Made by a program: the position numbers and the translations under genes
The notes under the pieces: generated by a model
What the model was told of the DNA's origin: nothing
The model's input: the letters and a program-made list of their open reading frames with translations, nothing else
Databases searched by the model: none
Part shown: in pieces, positions 45,352-55,945 of the stretch
How the letters are laid out: each line of letters starts with the position of its first letter
How positions within the stretch are numbered: position 1 is the first letter of the stretch
Assembly: GCF_963678635.1 (NCBI RefSeq)
Contig: NC_087071.1
Span: 15,935,613 to 15,999,612, forward strand
DNA length: 64,000 nt
From: Symsagittifera roscoffensis
Taxonomy: Eukaryota > Xenacoelomorpha > Acoela > Convolutidae
Direction: 5' to 3'

Positions 45352-47391
45352 CCGCGGTTGAGTTGACAGGAAAACTCAGAGGTTTTGCAGCGATGACCAA
45401 CTATGGCTCAATTTATGATCAGGGTCATTTTATCAGTGCTGAATCATCGCTGAAATAGAGCTAAATTTTATAGGTCTGAATCAGATATGAATCATTCATG
45501 AATTAGAGATAGATTTTCACTGCAATAACCATGAAAGTATATGTATTAGGAATATTTCACTCTTGAACAACTCGCGACTACCCGGGGTGAGGTGTTCGAC
45601 GCATGATTCGACCGACACGGTCGAAATATGTCCGATTTTTGTCGCAACTCTAAAATAATTTTTATAGCAACCGTTGCAAAACTAAGACTGCAATGAATTT
45701 TATACAGAATTTCTACTGGTAAACAATCGATTGTATATAACCGAATTAGACACAAAAATGAATATAGGGATTTTATACAGTTCAGAAAAACGATTTTATA
45801 GTCTAGAAAACTGATTTTTGCGGTATATAAATCTGTAGAGAAGAAAGAAATAATTTCAAAAAAAATCGACAAATGAAAATTATTTTGTCCCCCTTTACCC
45901 TCAAAACAATAATACATCCACATAGAAATATTTTCGCTCGTCATAAAAGGCAATTTGAGGTAATTAAGCCGAATTAATGTAGACCGACACCTAAAAAAGA
46001 AAAGTTACGGAGTCAAGTTTAGTTAAAATACTAAGTGCAGTAGAAATCCAATCAGAATTTACGTCACTAGAAAATATTTCTATACGCGGGAACTGAAATC
46101 GGAAGAAAATGGTGACATTTTCTGGAGAAATTTTCCGTTGATAGTAATGACTATTCTTAACAAAAACAAGACAGGTAACAAAACGTGAAAATCAATTCTG
46201 ATTCAGAGATTTAACATCCCGCATTCAAGTTTAGGCGTAAGTAATCGATCATAACGGATTATTATGATTATTTTTTGACAATTATAATTGATTGTAGTTA
46301 CCAAAATTAGGTGTTTAAAGATTTAGAATTGATTATAATCGTGATATTTTCTAAGAGATTATAATCTTTTATAATCGATTATAATTGATTATAGTTCTTA
46401 CAAAAAAACCCTTGAAATCAATTATAACGATTATAATCGATCATAATCTCTTATTTTGCCGAAATTTTGTCATTTCAAAATTCTGTTCGAATTATATCTT
46501 ATTGGTTATTGTTTTTGTGTCAATAAGAATATCTCTAAAAGAGAGATCTCTTGAACACTTTGGTTCATCTGAACACAAAGCTTTATCACGAAACAAAAGT
46601 TTCATAGAGATCCTTTCATATGAGAAGAAAAGTTCCCGCGGTAGATGAAAAAAAAAATCCGAAAAATCATGAAATTAAGTAAAATTGCTGATGTTCTGGT
46701 GTTTAGAAAACTTTCAAATAGGCATCACAAAACAACTCCAAATGGGGAAGAAATAGAAAAAAAAACTTAAAACTTTGAATTAATTGGATAACTTTAAAAA
46801 TATTTTTCTAATTTTTCATAGGAACCAACGTCTACAAAAAGCATAAAATATAAGCAATATAGATGCAACCTCGAAAACAAAACGCACAAACAAATGGGAT
46901 TATAATCAATTATATTTATATTCGATTATAATGGATTTTTATTCAAAACTAATGAACTGGAAATTTCAAAGAAAAATAATGGATTATAATCAATTATAAT
47001 CGCTTACAGTTTTATCAAAAATAGACGAATAAATTGTCAATTTTGATCGATTATGATGAATTATAATTAATTATGATTTGATTTTTAAAAGAGACGTTAT
47101 AATCAATTATTATTTGTTTACAATCGATTGTTTCTCAGTTTTAGTAAGACTGGTACTAAAATTGTGATATAATCGATTATAAACGCTTGAAACTGGATGC
47201 GAGATAGCTAAATGATCCATGATTATCGCTGAAAAACAAAAATAAATAAATCTGAGCTATCGCTGAAAGTTTCTTGGTTATGTCTGAATTAGCCCCAAAT
47301 TTTTCTACAAAACTGAGATACCTCTGAACCAGCGATGATTTTTTTGTCACCTCAACTCGGGCTTGCAGTTCAAGGACAAAAAAACGCTCTG
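45352..47391. repeat. 2.1-kb tandem duplication, copy 1
   Basis: Collinear with 47555-49656: GTTGAGTTGACAG, GCAGCGATGACCAACT-TGG, CATGAAAGTATATGTATTAG, GACGCATGATTCGACCGACA, then the palindrome-rich part and AAACGCTCTGAAT at the end. By eye the copies are roughly 95% identical. Frames such as 45953-45546 recur in both copies with different lengths and have no recognised domain. Confidence 0.88.
46240..47175. repeat. ATAATCGATTAT palindrome cluster, copy 1
   Basis: More than twenty close variants of the palindrome ATAATCGATTAT (with TATAATCAATTATAAT and GATTATAATCGATT variants) are spread through about 0.9 kb, mostly separated by 15-80 bases of ordinary sequence. Adjacent variants overlap as TTATAATCGATTATAAT. 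Confidence 0.85.
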
Positions 47392-47525
47392 AATTTCCGA
47401 ATTTACTGTTCCAACAATCGGATTACTCTTCCAGCGGGTTGTTATACTCAGAAAATTTCCAGAATTTTACTGATAGCTTTTTTCGGTTTTTCGTAATATC
47501 TAAAATTTTGAAAGAAAAACAGCAT
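47391..47525. repeat. Spacer block of the tandem repeat, also at 52052-52180
   Basis: GAATTTCCGAATTTACTGTT, TCTTCCAGCGGGTTGTTATA and TTTTTCGGTTTTTCGTAATA occur here and again right after the copia element (52053-52180). The original order was therefore unit, spacer, unit, spacer, with copia inserted at the second unit-spacer join. Confidence 0.85.
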
Positions 47526-47554
47526 CCAAGTTTACAGCATTTGAATGAGTTACC

Positions 47555-49656
47555 CGGGGTTGAGTTGACAGATAAGTTCAGATATTTCGCAGCGATGACC
47601 AACTTTGGCTCAATCTATGATCAGGGTCATTTTATCACGGCTGAATCATCAGTGAAATAGAGCTAAATTTATAGGTCTGAATCAGATATGAATCATTCAT
47701 GAATTAGAGATAGATTTTCACTGCAATAACCATGAAAGTATATGTATTAGGAATATTTCACTCTTGAAGAACTCGCGACTACCCGGGCTGAGGTGTTCGA
47801 CGCATGATTCGACCGACACGGTCGAGCGATGTCCGATTTTTGTCGCAACCCTAAAGCTATTCCACGGTCGAAATTCGTCCGATTTTTGTCGCAACTCTAA
47901 AATAATTTTTATAGCAACCGTTGCAAAACAAAGACTGCAATGATTTTTATACAGAATTTCTACTGGTAAACAATCGATTGTATATAACCCAATTAGACAC
48001 AAAAATGAATATAGGGATTTTATACAGTTCAGAAAAACGATTTTATAGTCTAGAAAACTGATTTTTGCGGTATATAAATCTGTAGAGAAGAAAGGAACAA
48101 TTTCAAAAAAAATCGACAAATGAAAAATTATTTTGTCCCCCTTTACCCTCAAAACAATAATACATCCACATAGAATTATTTTCGCTCGTCAAAAAAGGCA
48201 ATTTGAGGCAATTAAGCCGAATTAATGTAGAAGGACACCTAAAAAAGAAAACTTACGGGGTCAAGTTTAGTTAATATACTAAGTGCACTAGAAATCCAAT
48301 CAAAATTTACGTCACTAGAAAATATTTATATACGCGGGAACTGAAATCGGACGAAAATGGTGACATTTTCTGGAAAAATTTACCGTTGATAGTAATGACT
48401 ATTCTCAACAAAAACAAGACAGGTAACAAGGAAATCAGGTAAACAAGACGTGAAAATCAATTCTGATTCAGGGATTTAACATCCCGCATCCAAGTTTAGG
48501 CGTAAGTAATCGATCATAACGGATTATTATGATTATTTTTTGACAATGATAATTGATTGTAGTTACCAAAATTAAGTGTTTGAAGAGTTAGAATTGATTA
48601 TAATCGTGATATTTTCTAAGAGATTATAATCTTTTATAATCGATTATAATTTATTATAGTTCTTACAAAAAAACCCTTGAAATTAATTATAATCGATTAT
48701 AATCGATCATAATCTCTTATTTTGCCAAAATTTAGTCATTTCAAAACTCTGTTCGAATTATATCTTATTGGTTATTGTTTTTGTGTCAATAAGAATATCG
48801 CTAAAAGAGAGATCACTTGAACACTTTGGTTCATCTGAACACAAAGCTTTACCACGAAACAAAGTTTCATAGAGATCCTTTCATATGAGTAGAAAGGTTT
48901 CCGCGGTAGATGAAAAATAAATTTTCCGAAAAAATCATGAAAGTAAGTAAAATTGCTGATTTTCTGGTGTTTAGAAAACTTTCAAATAGGCATCACAAAA
49001 CAACTCCAATGGGGAAGAAATAGAAAAAAATTTAAAAATTTGAATTGATTGAAAAACTTTAAAAATATTTTTCTAATTTTTCATAGGAAACAACTTCTAC
49101 AAAAAGCGTAAAATTTAAGCAATATAGATGCAACCTCAAAGACAAAACGCACAAACAAAAGGGATTATAATCAATTATAATTATAATCGATTATAATGGA
49201 TTTTTATGCAAAACTAATGAACTGGAAATTTAAAAAAAATAATGGATTATAATCAATTATAATCGATTACAATTGTATCAAAAAATAGACGAATAAATTA
49301 TTAATTTTGATCGATTATAATGAATTATAATTAATTATGATTTGATTTTAAAAAGAGACGTTATAATCAATTATTAATTGTTTAAAATCGAATGTTTCTC
49401 AATTTTAGTAAGACTGGTACTAAAAAGGTGATATAATCGATTATTAACGCTTGAAACTGGATGCGAGATAGCTAATTGATCCAAGATTATCGCTGAAAAA
49501 CAAAAATAAATAAATCTGAGCTATCGCTGAAAGTTTCTTGGTTATGTCTGAATTAGCCCCAAATTTTTCTACAAAACTGAGATACCTCTGAACCAGCGAT
49601 GATTTTTTTTGTCAACTCGGGCTTGCAGTTAAAGGACAAAAAAAAACGCTCTGAAT
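47555..49656. repeat. 2.1-kb tandem duplication, copy 2
   Basis: Second copy of 45352-47391. It carries an extra ~50-base internal repetition of the GTCCGATTTTTGTCGCAAC segment (47828-47905). Its right end is interrupted by the copia element at 49657. Confidence 0.88.
48500..49445. repeat. ATAATCGATTAT palindrome cluster, copy 2
   Basis: Same cluster as at 46.24-47.17 kb in the second unit. Several palindromes are more perfect here (for example TTATAATCGATTATAATCGA near 48686), so sequence differences between copies fall within as well as between the palindromes. Confidence 0.85.
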
Positions 49657-49897
49657 TGTTAAGTTTCAGAGAAATGACCTCTCACTTTATAGAGAAGTCA
49701 TTTCCCACTTTTTGCTTGAAAATAAGAATATGATTGGATATCGCACGATGTCACGCGATATCGCGCGATGTCATATCACGAGATCAGATCTCAACAGCCG
49801 GTTAACTTTCCATATAAATAGAAATTGATTTACTACTCTTTTATTGCTCTCTAATTGAACTGTTGATTATACCTAGTTTTGCTGCCAACCTGTGAAA
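49657..49897 (+). repeat. Copia 5' LTR
   Basis: 241 bp, starting TGTTAAG and ending TGTGAAA. It contains repeated CGCGATG-like words (ATCGCACGATGTCACGCGAT, ATCGCGCGATGTCATATCAC) and a TATA-like CCATATAAATAG near 49810-49822. Against the 3' LTR I count about four base differences. Confidence 0.9.
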
Positions 49898-49913
49898 GGT
49901 TATGGGCCCAGCT
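49898..49913 (+). promoter_or_regulatory. Copia primer-binding site (tRNA-iMet internal type)
   Basis: GGTTATGGGCCCAGC directly abuts the LTR. Drosophila copia and relatives prime from a cleaved initiator methionine tRNA whose anticodon-stem region pairs with a site beginning GGTTATGGGCCCAG. This supports a copia-clade assignment independently of the protein. Confidence 0.8.
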
Positions 49914-50169
49914 GCTAAAATAAATGTCAGAAATCAAGATTGATTGACTTAACGACAAAATACTGAGAGAGCAAGCTGTAAGGTGTTGACACAGTTAAAG
50001 TCACAAAAAAAAGTCAAACGAGGAAAAAGTCAAAAAGAAGATAGTGAACTGGCAGACAGAAAACAGAGCAATACAAAGAGTCAGTGAGACAGGGCATTGA
50101 GACAATTCAGTGATCAGTGAAGTCTGGAGTCACGGAAAGCTGAAAGAAGCACACGAAAGAGAGATACAC

Positions 50170-50215
50170 CAAGAGAAAGAAAGAGAGAGAGAGAGAGAAA
50201 GAGAGAAAAAAAACA
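50170..50215 (+). repeat. GA-rich simple repeat
   Basis: GAAAGAGAGAGAGAGAGAAA-type run in the 5' untranslated region of the copia element, just before its Gag frame. Confidence 0.85.
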
Positions 50216-50406
50216 GTGATAGATAGAAACTGACAAACTGTTCATTTTGATAAACTCATTTGATGTGGTGTTTTATAAATTTGTAGATACTTGTTGTTGC
50301 TTGGGGGGATCGTAATCCGTCGCTGCGAGATCCGAACTCCAATCAGATTTAAGAAATAGATGTTCCATAAAAAAACACTCCAAAAATTCTATTGTGCTAA
50401 TTTATA

Positions 50407-51768
50407 TTGCTATGTATGAAGTCTGTGAAGAGACCTAGACTGCAGCAATTGACTTCAGATTTAACTTCGATAAGAATGAAAGCTAATGAGAGTGTAGTCA
50501 ATTATATCACTAGAGCTGAAGAGTTGCAGTATAATTTAGATGAAGTAGACGAGGGTTTAAGTGAAAACATGTTTGTGTCAATCATTCTTAAAGGCCTACC
50601 AAAAGAGTTCAATACGTTTTGTACCTTGGTTAAGTTTAACAAAGATGATAAGAGTTTGAACGAAATTAAGAAAGATTTGCTAAACTTTGAAAGTGATCAT
50701 AAAAATGAGAAGGAGGAGACTGAACATTCGTTTATTTCGAGAATAAAAACATGTTTTAGGTGCAATAAGACAGGACACATAGCAGCTCATTGTAGATCTA
50801 AGTTAGTGAATAAGGTTAACCAGTCATCTAGTGATAGACCTCCTGCTAAATGTTTCAGGTGCTTAGAAATAGGACACATAGCTAGGGATTGTAAGAAGGA
50901 ATTTGAGCGAAAAAGCGTGAGAGAAGACCAGCTGTTAGCTGAAACTAATGAAACTCATTTTAGCTTTTACAACTCGGCTGAGAGAGTCGACGGTAACCTA
51001 GTTATAGATTCAGGCGCAACATGCAGTATGATAAAGGATAAAAATTTATTTGTTGAGCTTGACCAGATTTTTAGCGAAACTGTTGAAAACGCTAACAAAA
51101 CGGAGTCTAAGGTTTTAGGTAAGGGAAGAGTTGAATTTTTTGTGAAAGATTGTCAAGGAAATTCGAAAAAAAATTCAATGAGTGATTGTTTCTATGTACC
51201 AGAAAACTCAGAAAATTTAGTGTCAGTCTCAAAACTTACTAGAGGAGGAGCTAAAGTAGTTTTTGGACTAAAGTCATGTATTGAGCAAGGAAATGGGACT
51301 GTTTATCCACTTAGTGAGCGAGGCAATCTTTTCATTTGGAAAATAATAGGATTTGGAAATCACAAAAAAATGAGTGTTGAAAAAATGCAAAACAATTCTT
51401 CTGAGTTCAGATTCAGTAAGACTTATTTTTGCAGAGAAACAGAAGAGAAGAATTTGAATGAGCAAAAGGAGAACTTGATAAAAGACGATGATATAAGGAA
51501 AGAAGTTGAGCTGAAAAATGAACCTAGAGTCCATCCAAAATCTAAAACGTCATTAAATGAACGAGGTAAGGAGGAGTCGAGAAACTTATGCGAGGTTGAG
51601 AAATTTCAGAGTATTGACATGAAGTTAGGTTCAAAGCTAAGGGAGCGTAAGAAGTTTGAAAGCAGAGCAGGCAAATTGATACGGATATTTGACATAGGAC
51701 AGAAAAAAAATAATATTTCTCTTAACAAACATCGTATGGGACATGGTAAAACTGAACCTCCAGAGTAG
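50407..51768 (+). CDS. Copia Gag-protease protein
   Basis: 453 codons, uninterrupted. Residues 1-100 are the second half of a copia-type Gag (K-M/N-E-S-V-V-N-Y-I, then L-K-G-L-P-K-E-F). Two CCHC zinc knuckles follow: C116-C119-H124-C129 and C149-C152-H157-C162, which bind the RNA genome. The aspartic protease motif V-I-D-S-G-A-T is at 199-205, with the usual Leu/Val-Ser-V-S-K-L region later. The last 120 residues are Lys/Glu-rich and end near H-R-M-G-H, which resembles the start of the pre-integrase motif. Copia Gag normally has about 100 more N-terminal residues, so this copy is truncated at the 5' side as well as lacking Pol. An intact long frame suggests recent origin or selection to keep the protein. 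Confidence 0.88.
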   Translation: MLCMKSVKRPRLQQLTSDLTSIRMKANESVVNYITRAEELQYNLDEVDEGLSENMFVSIILKGLPKEFNTFCTLVKFNKDDKSLNEIKKDLLNFESDHKNEKEETEHSFISRIKTCFRCNKTGHIAAHCRSKLVNKVNQSSSDRPPAKCFRCLEIGHIARDCKKEFERKSVREDQLLAETNETHFSFYNSAERVDGNLVIDSGATCSMIKDKNLFVELDQIFSETVENANKTESKVLGKGRVEFFVKDCQGNSKKNSMSDCFYVPENSENLVSVSKLTRGGAKVVFGLKSCIEQGNGTVYPLSERGNLFIWKIIGFGNHKKMSVEKMQNNSSEFRFSKTYFCRETEEKNLNEQKENLIKDDDIRKEVELKNEPRVHPKSKTSLNERGKEESRNLCEVEKFQSIDMKLGSKLRERKKFESRAGKLIRIFDIGQKKNNISLNKHRMGHGKTEPPE

Positions 51769-51796
51769 TGTAGGCTATGATTTAGTTCTGATTTTG

Positions 51797-51806
51797 AACG
51801 GAGGAG
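51797..51806 (+). promoter_or_regulatory. Copia polypurine tract
   Basis: GAACGGAGGAG immediately precedes the 3' LTR (TGTTAAG at 51807), the position where plus-strand synthesis is primed. Confidence 0.65.
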
Positions 51807-52047
51807 TGTTAAGTTTCAGAGAAATGACCTCTCACTTTATAGAGAAGTCATTTCCCACTTTTTGCTTGAAAATAAGAATATGATTGGATATCGCACGATG
51901 TCACGCGATATTGCGCGATGTCATATCACGAGATCAGATCTCAACAGCCGGTTAACTTTCCATATAAATAGAAATTGATTTACTACTCTTTTATCGCTCT
52001 CTAATTAAACTGTTGATTATACCTAGTTTCGCTGCCAACCTGTGAAA
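51807..52047 (+). repeat. Copia 3' LTR
   Basis: Same length as the 5' LTR (241 bp). Visible differences include GATATTGCGCG for GATATCGCGCG, TTTATCGCTC for TTTATTGCTC, AATTAAAC for AATTGAAC and TTTCGCTGCC for TTTTGCTGCC. Confidence 0.9.
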
Positions 52048-52424
52048 TGAATTACCGAATTTACTGGTCCAACAATTGGAATACTCTTTCAGCGGGTTGT
52101 TAAACTCAGAAAATTTCCAAAATTTTACTAATAGCTTTTTTCGGTTTTTCGTAATATCTAAAATTTTGAAAGAAAAACTTACGAATATTTTCACAAATAG
52201 TTTTTTTTTCGAACTTAATTTCTTGTTCAACTGTGTTAAAAAGTTTTCAAAAACTGTTATAAGACCGGTAACATTTTCATGTGCTACTTTTGCGTTTCCA
52301 AGGTGTATCTCATGCTTGGGGAAACATGTTTCGGCAGTCTCCAACTGACACTTTGCTGAGTACCTGCTAGTAACTAGCAGAAGTTAAAAAAAATCAAAAT
52401 AGCAAAAATTGAGTGTGAAGCATT

Positions 52425-52650
52425 TATTTTTCAGATCTGAATTAAACGAGAAAAACTAAATTTCAGATCTGAAATTAGATCTGAAATAAATTTTTTCAGA
52501 TCTGAAACAACCAAGAAAAAGAAAATTTCAGACCTGAAATTAGATCTGTAATAACCAATCCTTAAAGTCTCCAAGCGATATTTAAACATTTCACAACCTA
52601 CTTCAGATCTGAAATTTAAATCTTAAAAAGAATATTTCAGATCTGTTTTA
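52425..52650. repeat. TTTCAGATCTGAAA palindrome cluster
   Basis: About nine copies or half copies of TTTCAGATCTGAAAT within 225 bp (for example 52475-52489, 52495-52510, 52600-52615, 52635-52648), with some AGACCTGAAATTAGATCTG variants. The 14-base palindrome TTTCAGATCTGAAA is the core. Confidence 0.85.
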
Positions 52651-52659
52651 CAAAATTTA

Positions 52660-54600
52660 CTGGGTACGAGTAAGGTGAGACGCCTCAGAACTCACACCAA
52701 AAATAATCGGAAAAAAGTTTTTGATTGATATTACACCGAAAATCCTATATCCACTACTTAAAGCCTAACTTTGGTAACTTTCGTTTGCAAGGATCAAAGG
52801 ACTGTATTTCTTTTGGAGGGACTAACTAACTGGCAGATAAATGACATGAAATCTTTGAGATTCATTTGCCAGAACAATTTTCAAAAAAGCAAAGCCCTGT
52901 GCATCTCTATGCATATGCCCAAATAGTCGCATCTTCGAATAGCCGAATTATATTTTGTGAAAGACACTGATTCTTTTGAATGCAATTGATTTTGACACAA
53001 AAACTGAGAAAAGCTTTTTTCTGAGAAAATGACTTGAAGTTTCATGCATATATATTTGTTCCATCGGTAGAAAAAACTACTCAAACAATTCACTTTGTAC
53101 AAAAAACATCTTGCAGTTATGATTTTCACTTCTCAAGCTTTTTGCTGATCTCTTTTCAAGCAGGTAATACCAATTACAATGTTTATAAATAACTGCAGAT
53201 TAAAAACAGATTTCACAAAAATTAGTCATATATTCTTTAAGCACCCTTGAGCTCGTTTTTTGAGCTCCTTTGCTTTTTCCCATACGCTCATGAAATGCTA
53301 GCAGTTCATTTTCTACAGACTGGTAGTTTTAAGACCAGCTTTCTTAAGGACTACCACTCTATTCCAACCAGTACTTGGAATTGATTTCAAAGCCTTCAGT
53401 CAAAATATCAATCATAAAACACGGCCAAGGAAAAATTATAGCTTTGATCAATTGTTTTTTGAAAGATTTTTGAAAAACTAATCAACCGAGTTAACTTTGA
53501 TGAAGAATTGAAAGTGAAGAATTTCATATGCTAACTAGAAAACCAGGTTGCTGTGCAAATATCACAGAAAAACCCCAGCGCAATAATTTCAAGAGAAACT
53601 CAAAGAGGAAACTTATTCAAAAAATGACCACACAAAATTTTGAATTTATGGCATTTTTTTTTTTCGTTTTTCTGTTTTTCAGCTCTTGTTACTTTTTAGT
53701 GAACAGTGATTGACTTGATTTAAAAATATGTTTCAAGCTATAATTACAATCAATCTATAGTTCATAATATTTGAAGAGGTCAATTTTTGAGCAAAATTTT
53801 GCCAATTTTAATGGAAAACCGAGTTTTAAACAATTTCTGATTTTTTTAAAAGTCCAAAGTAAGACCGGGAGAGTTTCTGTAAGATACCATTGTTAAACCT
53901 TACAAAATCTTCTTGATGTTGTCAACCTGGATATTTAAAAAACATGAAAAACTCCTAATGCCATATTTACTTCCCTTCTTCGAAAGTGGTCGAAACAAAA
54001 AAAGCCAGTTCCTGAGCAAGCAGCACAGATGATTCCCATCACAGTAAAAAATGAAACTTCTGTTGAAGCTTATGCTTTTGAGCATGTGAAAACTCACTTG
54101 AATCAAAACTATTTTTGGCTTCAAAAAACCACAATAATTGTTTCATTTTATCAAAAATTGAAACCATGAACTTTACAGAAAACCTCAATTGTTTTTCCTG
54201 TAATTAACTTTAAATTAAATTTTTCGAAGACTTTTTTAGAAGTTTTTGTGCTGGAAAGGATGAAGAAAGCTTCAATTACCGCTAGCTCAAGAAAAGTTTT
54301 AGCTTTGACTTTCTATGGAATCATTACTAAAATAGCCCTGATTTATCGCAGGTTTAGCAATACAAAAAACACTGAGTTTTACATGAATCGGCGCTGGAAA
54401 ATAGCGATCACAAGGTTACTGCTGAGAAAGCGATAATTAACGGTGGGGACTTCAACACGGGAGTCGTAAGAAAAAAATTCAGACATAGGCAAGATAGAGT
54501 AAAATCGTAAAACGCTTGACAACTTGTTACAGAAGTTTAAGGATAGGGGGGAGGAGTGTGACTTTTTTAGGATAATGAACCCGCGACAGGGCCCTTTTAG
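52660..54600. other. Intron without recognised genes
   Basis: AT-rich sequence in the 9.4-kb intron of the S1 homologue. Frames at 53129-52881 and 54124-53900 (minus) and 54248-54436 (plus) show no domain motif or paired splice sites that I can support. Confidence 0.45.
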
Positions 54601-54634
54601 TCAAACAACCACATTGGTTATTATGATTGTTTAC

Positions 54635-54847
54635 CTGCATTTCCAACATGGAGAACTCTTGGAAGTTTCCAGTTGTTTGGCTCATTGCACATACACGTAG
54701 CGACATCTGAAGTGAGTCTGTTTCCTGACATAGAGGTATCGGAGATGCATATTTCTTTTCTATCGGATCCGCTAGGTGAATTAGCATTATGTTTTCATCG
54801 GCCTCAGATCTTAAATATTTACAAATCATTAATTGATTGAGCCCGGG
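54635..54847 (-). CDS. S1 protease homologue, internal exon
   Basis: Minus-strand exon of 213 nt (71 codons, phase 0 to 0): acceptor AAAACCTCAG (AG at 54849-54848), donor ATGCAG|GTAAAC (GT at 54634-54633). It encodes E-N-I-M-L-I-H-L-A-D-P-I followed by S-P-I-P-L-C-Q and later R-V-C-A-M-S-Q. This matches the trypsin-fold segment D-I-A-L-L-x-L-x-x-P-I ... P-I-C-L. The catalytic Asp position reads Asn. The exon joins in phase 0 to 45191-44928. Upstream exons with the His region were not secured: the frame at 55077-54829 contains Y-A-K-C-V-I-N-D-Y-W-L, which loosely fits the C-G-G-S-L-I-x-x-x-W-V-L segment but shows no A-A-H-C. Confidence 0.68.
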
Positions 54848-55851
54848 CTGAGGTTTTCAGACGACCGCAACCAATAATCATTAATTACACATTTTGCATA
54901 TGGAAGAGGAAAAACTACAGAATAATTGTGCTTCGGGTAGTTAGTTTCTCGGAGAAAATCTTGCCAATTTTTCGTAAAATCATAACAAGTATTCGGAAAA
55001 AAAACGAACATAACCCAAAACGATACTGGAAATAGGTACCAGTTTAAAAAATAGCGCCTGGTTCCAGACTTTAGCACTGATGAGAATTAATACTCTGCTA
55101 GAGTAGTTTAGTTATTGTCGTTTTTTATTCAGTCGTTTTTGACGGAGCCTTGATATACCTTCTCAAAGATATTGCCCGGAGGATCTCAATGCAACCCGTA
55201 TCCAACAGAAGCTGTTTTTTTAAATAGAAATTTTATAAAGGTTATCTAGCCTAATTTTTTTCTGTGTAGAAATGATCTATTTTTTCTAGTTTAGAATTAA
55301 ACAGTTTCTGGAAAAAAAAATCAGTTCACCGCTCAACCGCAACGAGATAATCATGCTTCGTATATACACAAAAACAGTAGCAATACAATGCAAACTAACG
55401 CTTGTTTTAACGTTACGCTAAGTACATCCCTTTGAACTTTACGTAGCGTATGGGGGATAAGATTCTATTAAAACAGATTTTTAAAAATTTTCGATTCTTT
55501 CGTCAACTTTTCAATCAAACTTTTTTCAATTGGGCTTAAACTGCAGTCAAAACTTTTAAGACTTTGCCCTGTGTTAGGAACAACCTTGCGCATTTTTCCT
55601 GTATAATTATGACAATTTTAACTTGAGTCCTAACTCGCCCGATGTTTTTTTTGCTAATAATGACACCGATATACTCAACAGTCCCGCTATGATATCTAAA
55701 AAATCTCCACCCCCGGGTTGACCAAAAAGGCTTGTCCTACAATTTTCATATATGAAAAAATGCTTATCATACAATTTCGTACAATTCCATAGGGCCCTGT
55801 AAATGAAAACAGTTAACTTTGGGAATAGTTTTTGATTCCAAAAAAATAGCC

Positions 55852-55945
55852 CAAACCGCCCAAACCGCTCAAACCGCTCAAACCGCTCAAATCTTGCTGA
55901 AAAACCGCTCAAACCGCTCATATCTTGAGCGGTTTTTGAGCGGGA
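55852..55945. repeat. AAACCGCTC tandem repeat with inverted end
   Basis: Six or so ACCGCTCAA-type units (55855-55920), followed by CTTGAGCGGTTTTTGAGCGG in the opposite sense, able to form a hairpin. The E-R-F-E-R-F stretch in the overlapping minus-strand frame is a translation of this repeat. Confidence 0.8.

Larger units (their letters stand above)
49657..52047 (+). mobile_element. Copia-type LTR retrotransposon, internally deleted
   Basis: A complete but short (2.39-kb) element: 241-bp LTRs at both ends, a primer-binding site directly after the 5' LTR, one long frame with Gag and protease motifs, and a purine tract just before the 3' LTR. TGAAT duplications flank it (49652-49656 and 52048-52052). 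The neighbouring copy of the tandem repeat shows the empty site (CGCTCTGAATTTCCG at 47384-47398). Integrase, reverse transcriptase and RNase H are missing, so it cannot move on its own. Confidence 0.92.

Noticed and set aside
46240-49445. CRISPR-like array
   Set aside because: Repeats are short palindromes at irregular spacing in a eukaryotic intron, with no cas genes and no constant spacer length.
49657-52047. Full-length autonomous copia element
   Set aside because: Only 1.36 kb of coding sequence; no integrase, reverse transcriptase or RNase H, and Gag lacks its N-terminal part.
51991-52344. 117-codon minus-strand frame
   Set aside because: It spans the copia LTR end and the spacer block of the tandem repeat, with no usable splice sites.
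54829-55077. Exon with the His region of the S1 homologue
   Set aside because: A C-V-I-N-D-Y-W-L segment is suggestive, but no donor in the right place, no A-A-H-C motif and a frame conflict with the next exon; kept only as a note.
55607-55921. 104-codon minus-strand frame with E-R-F repeats
   Set aside because: The repeats are the translated AAACCGCTC array; the rest has no recognisable feature.
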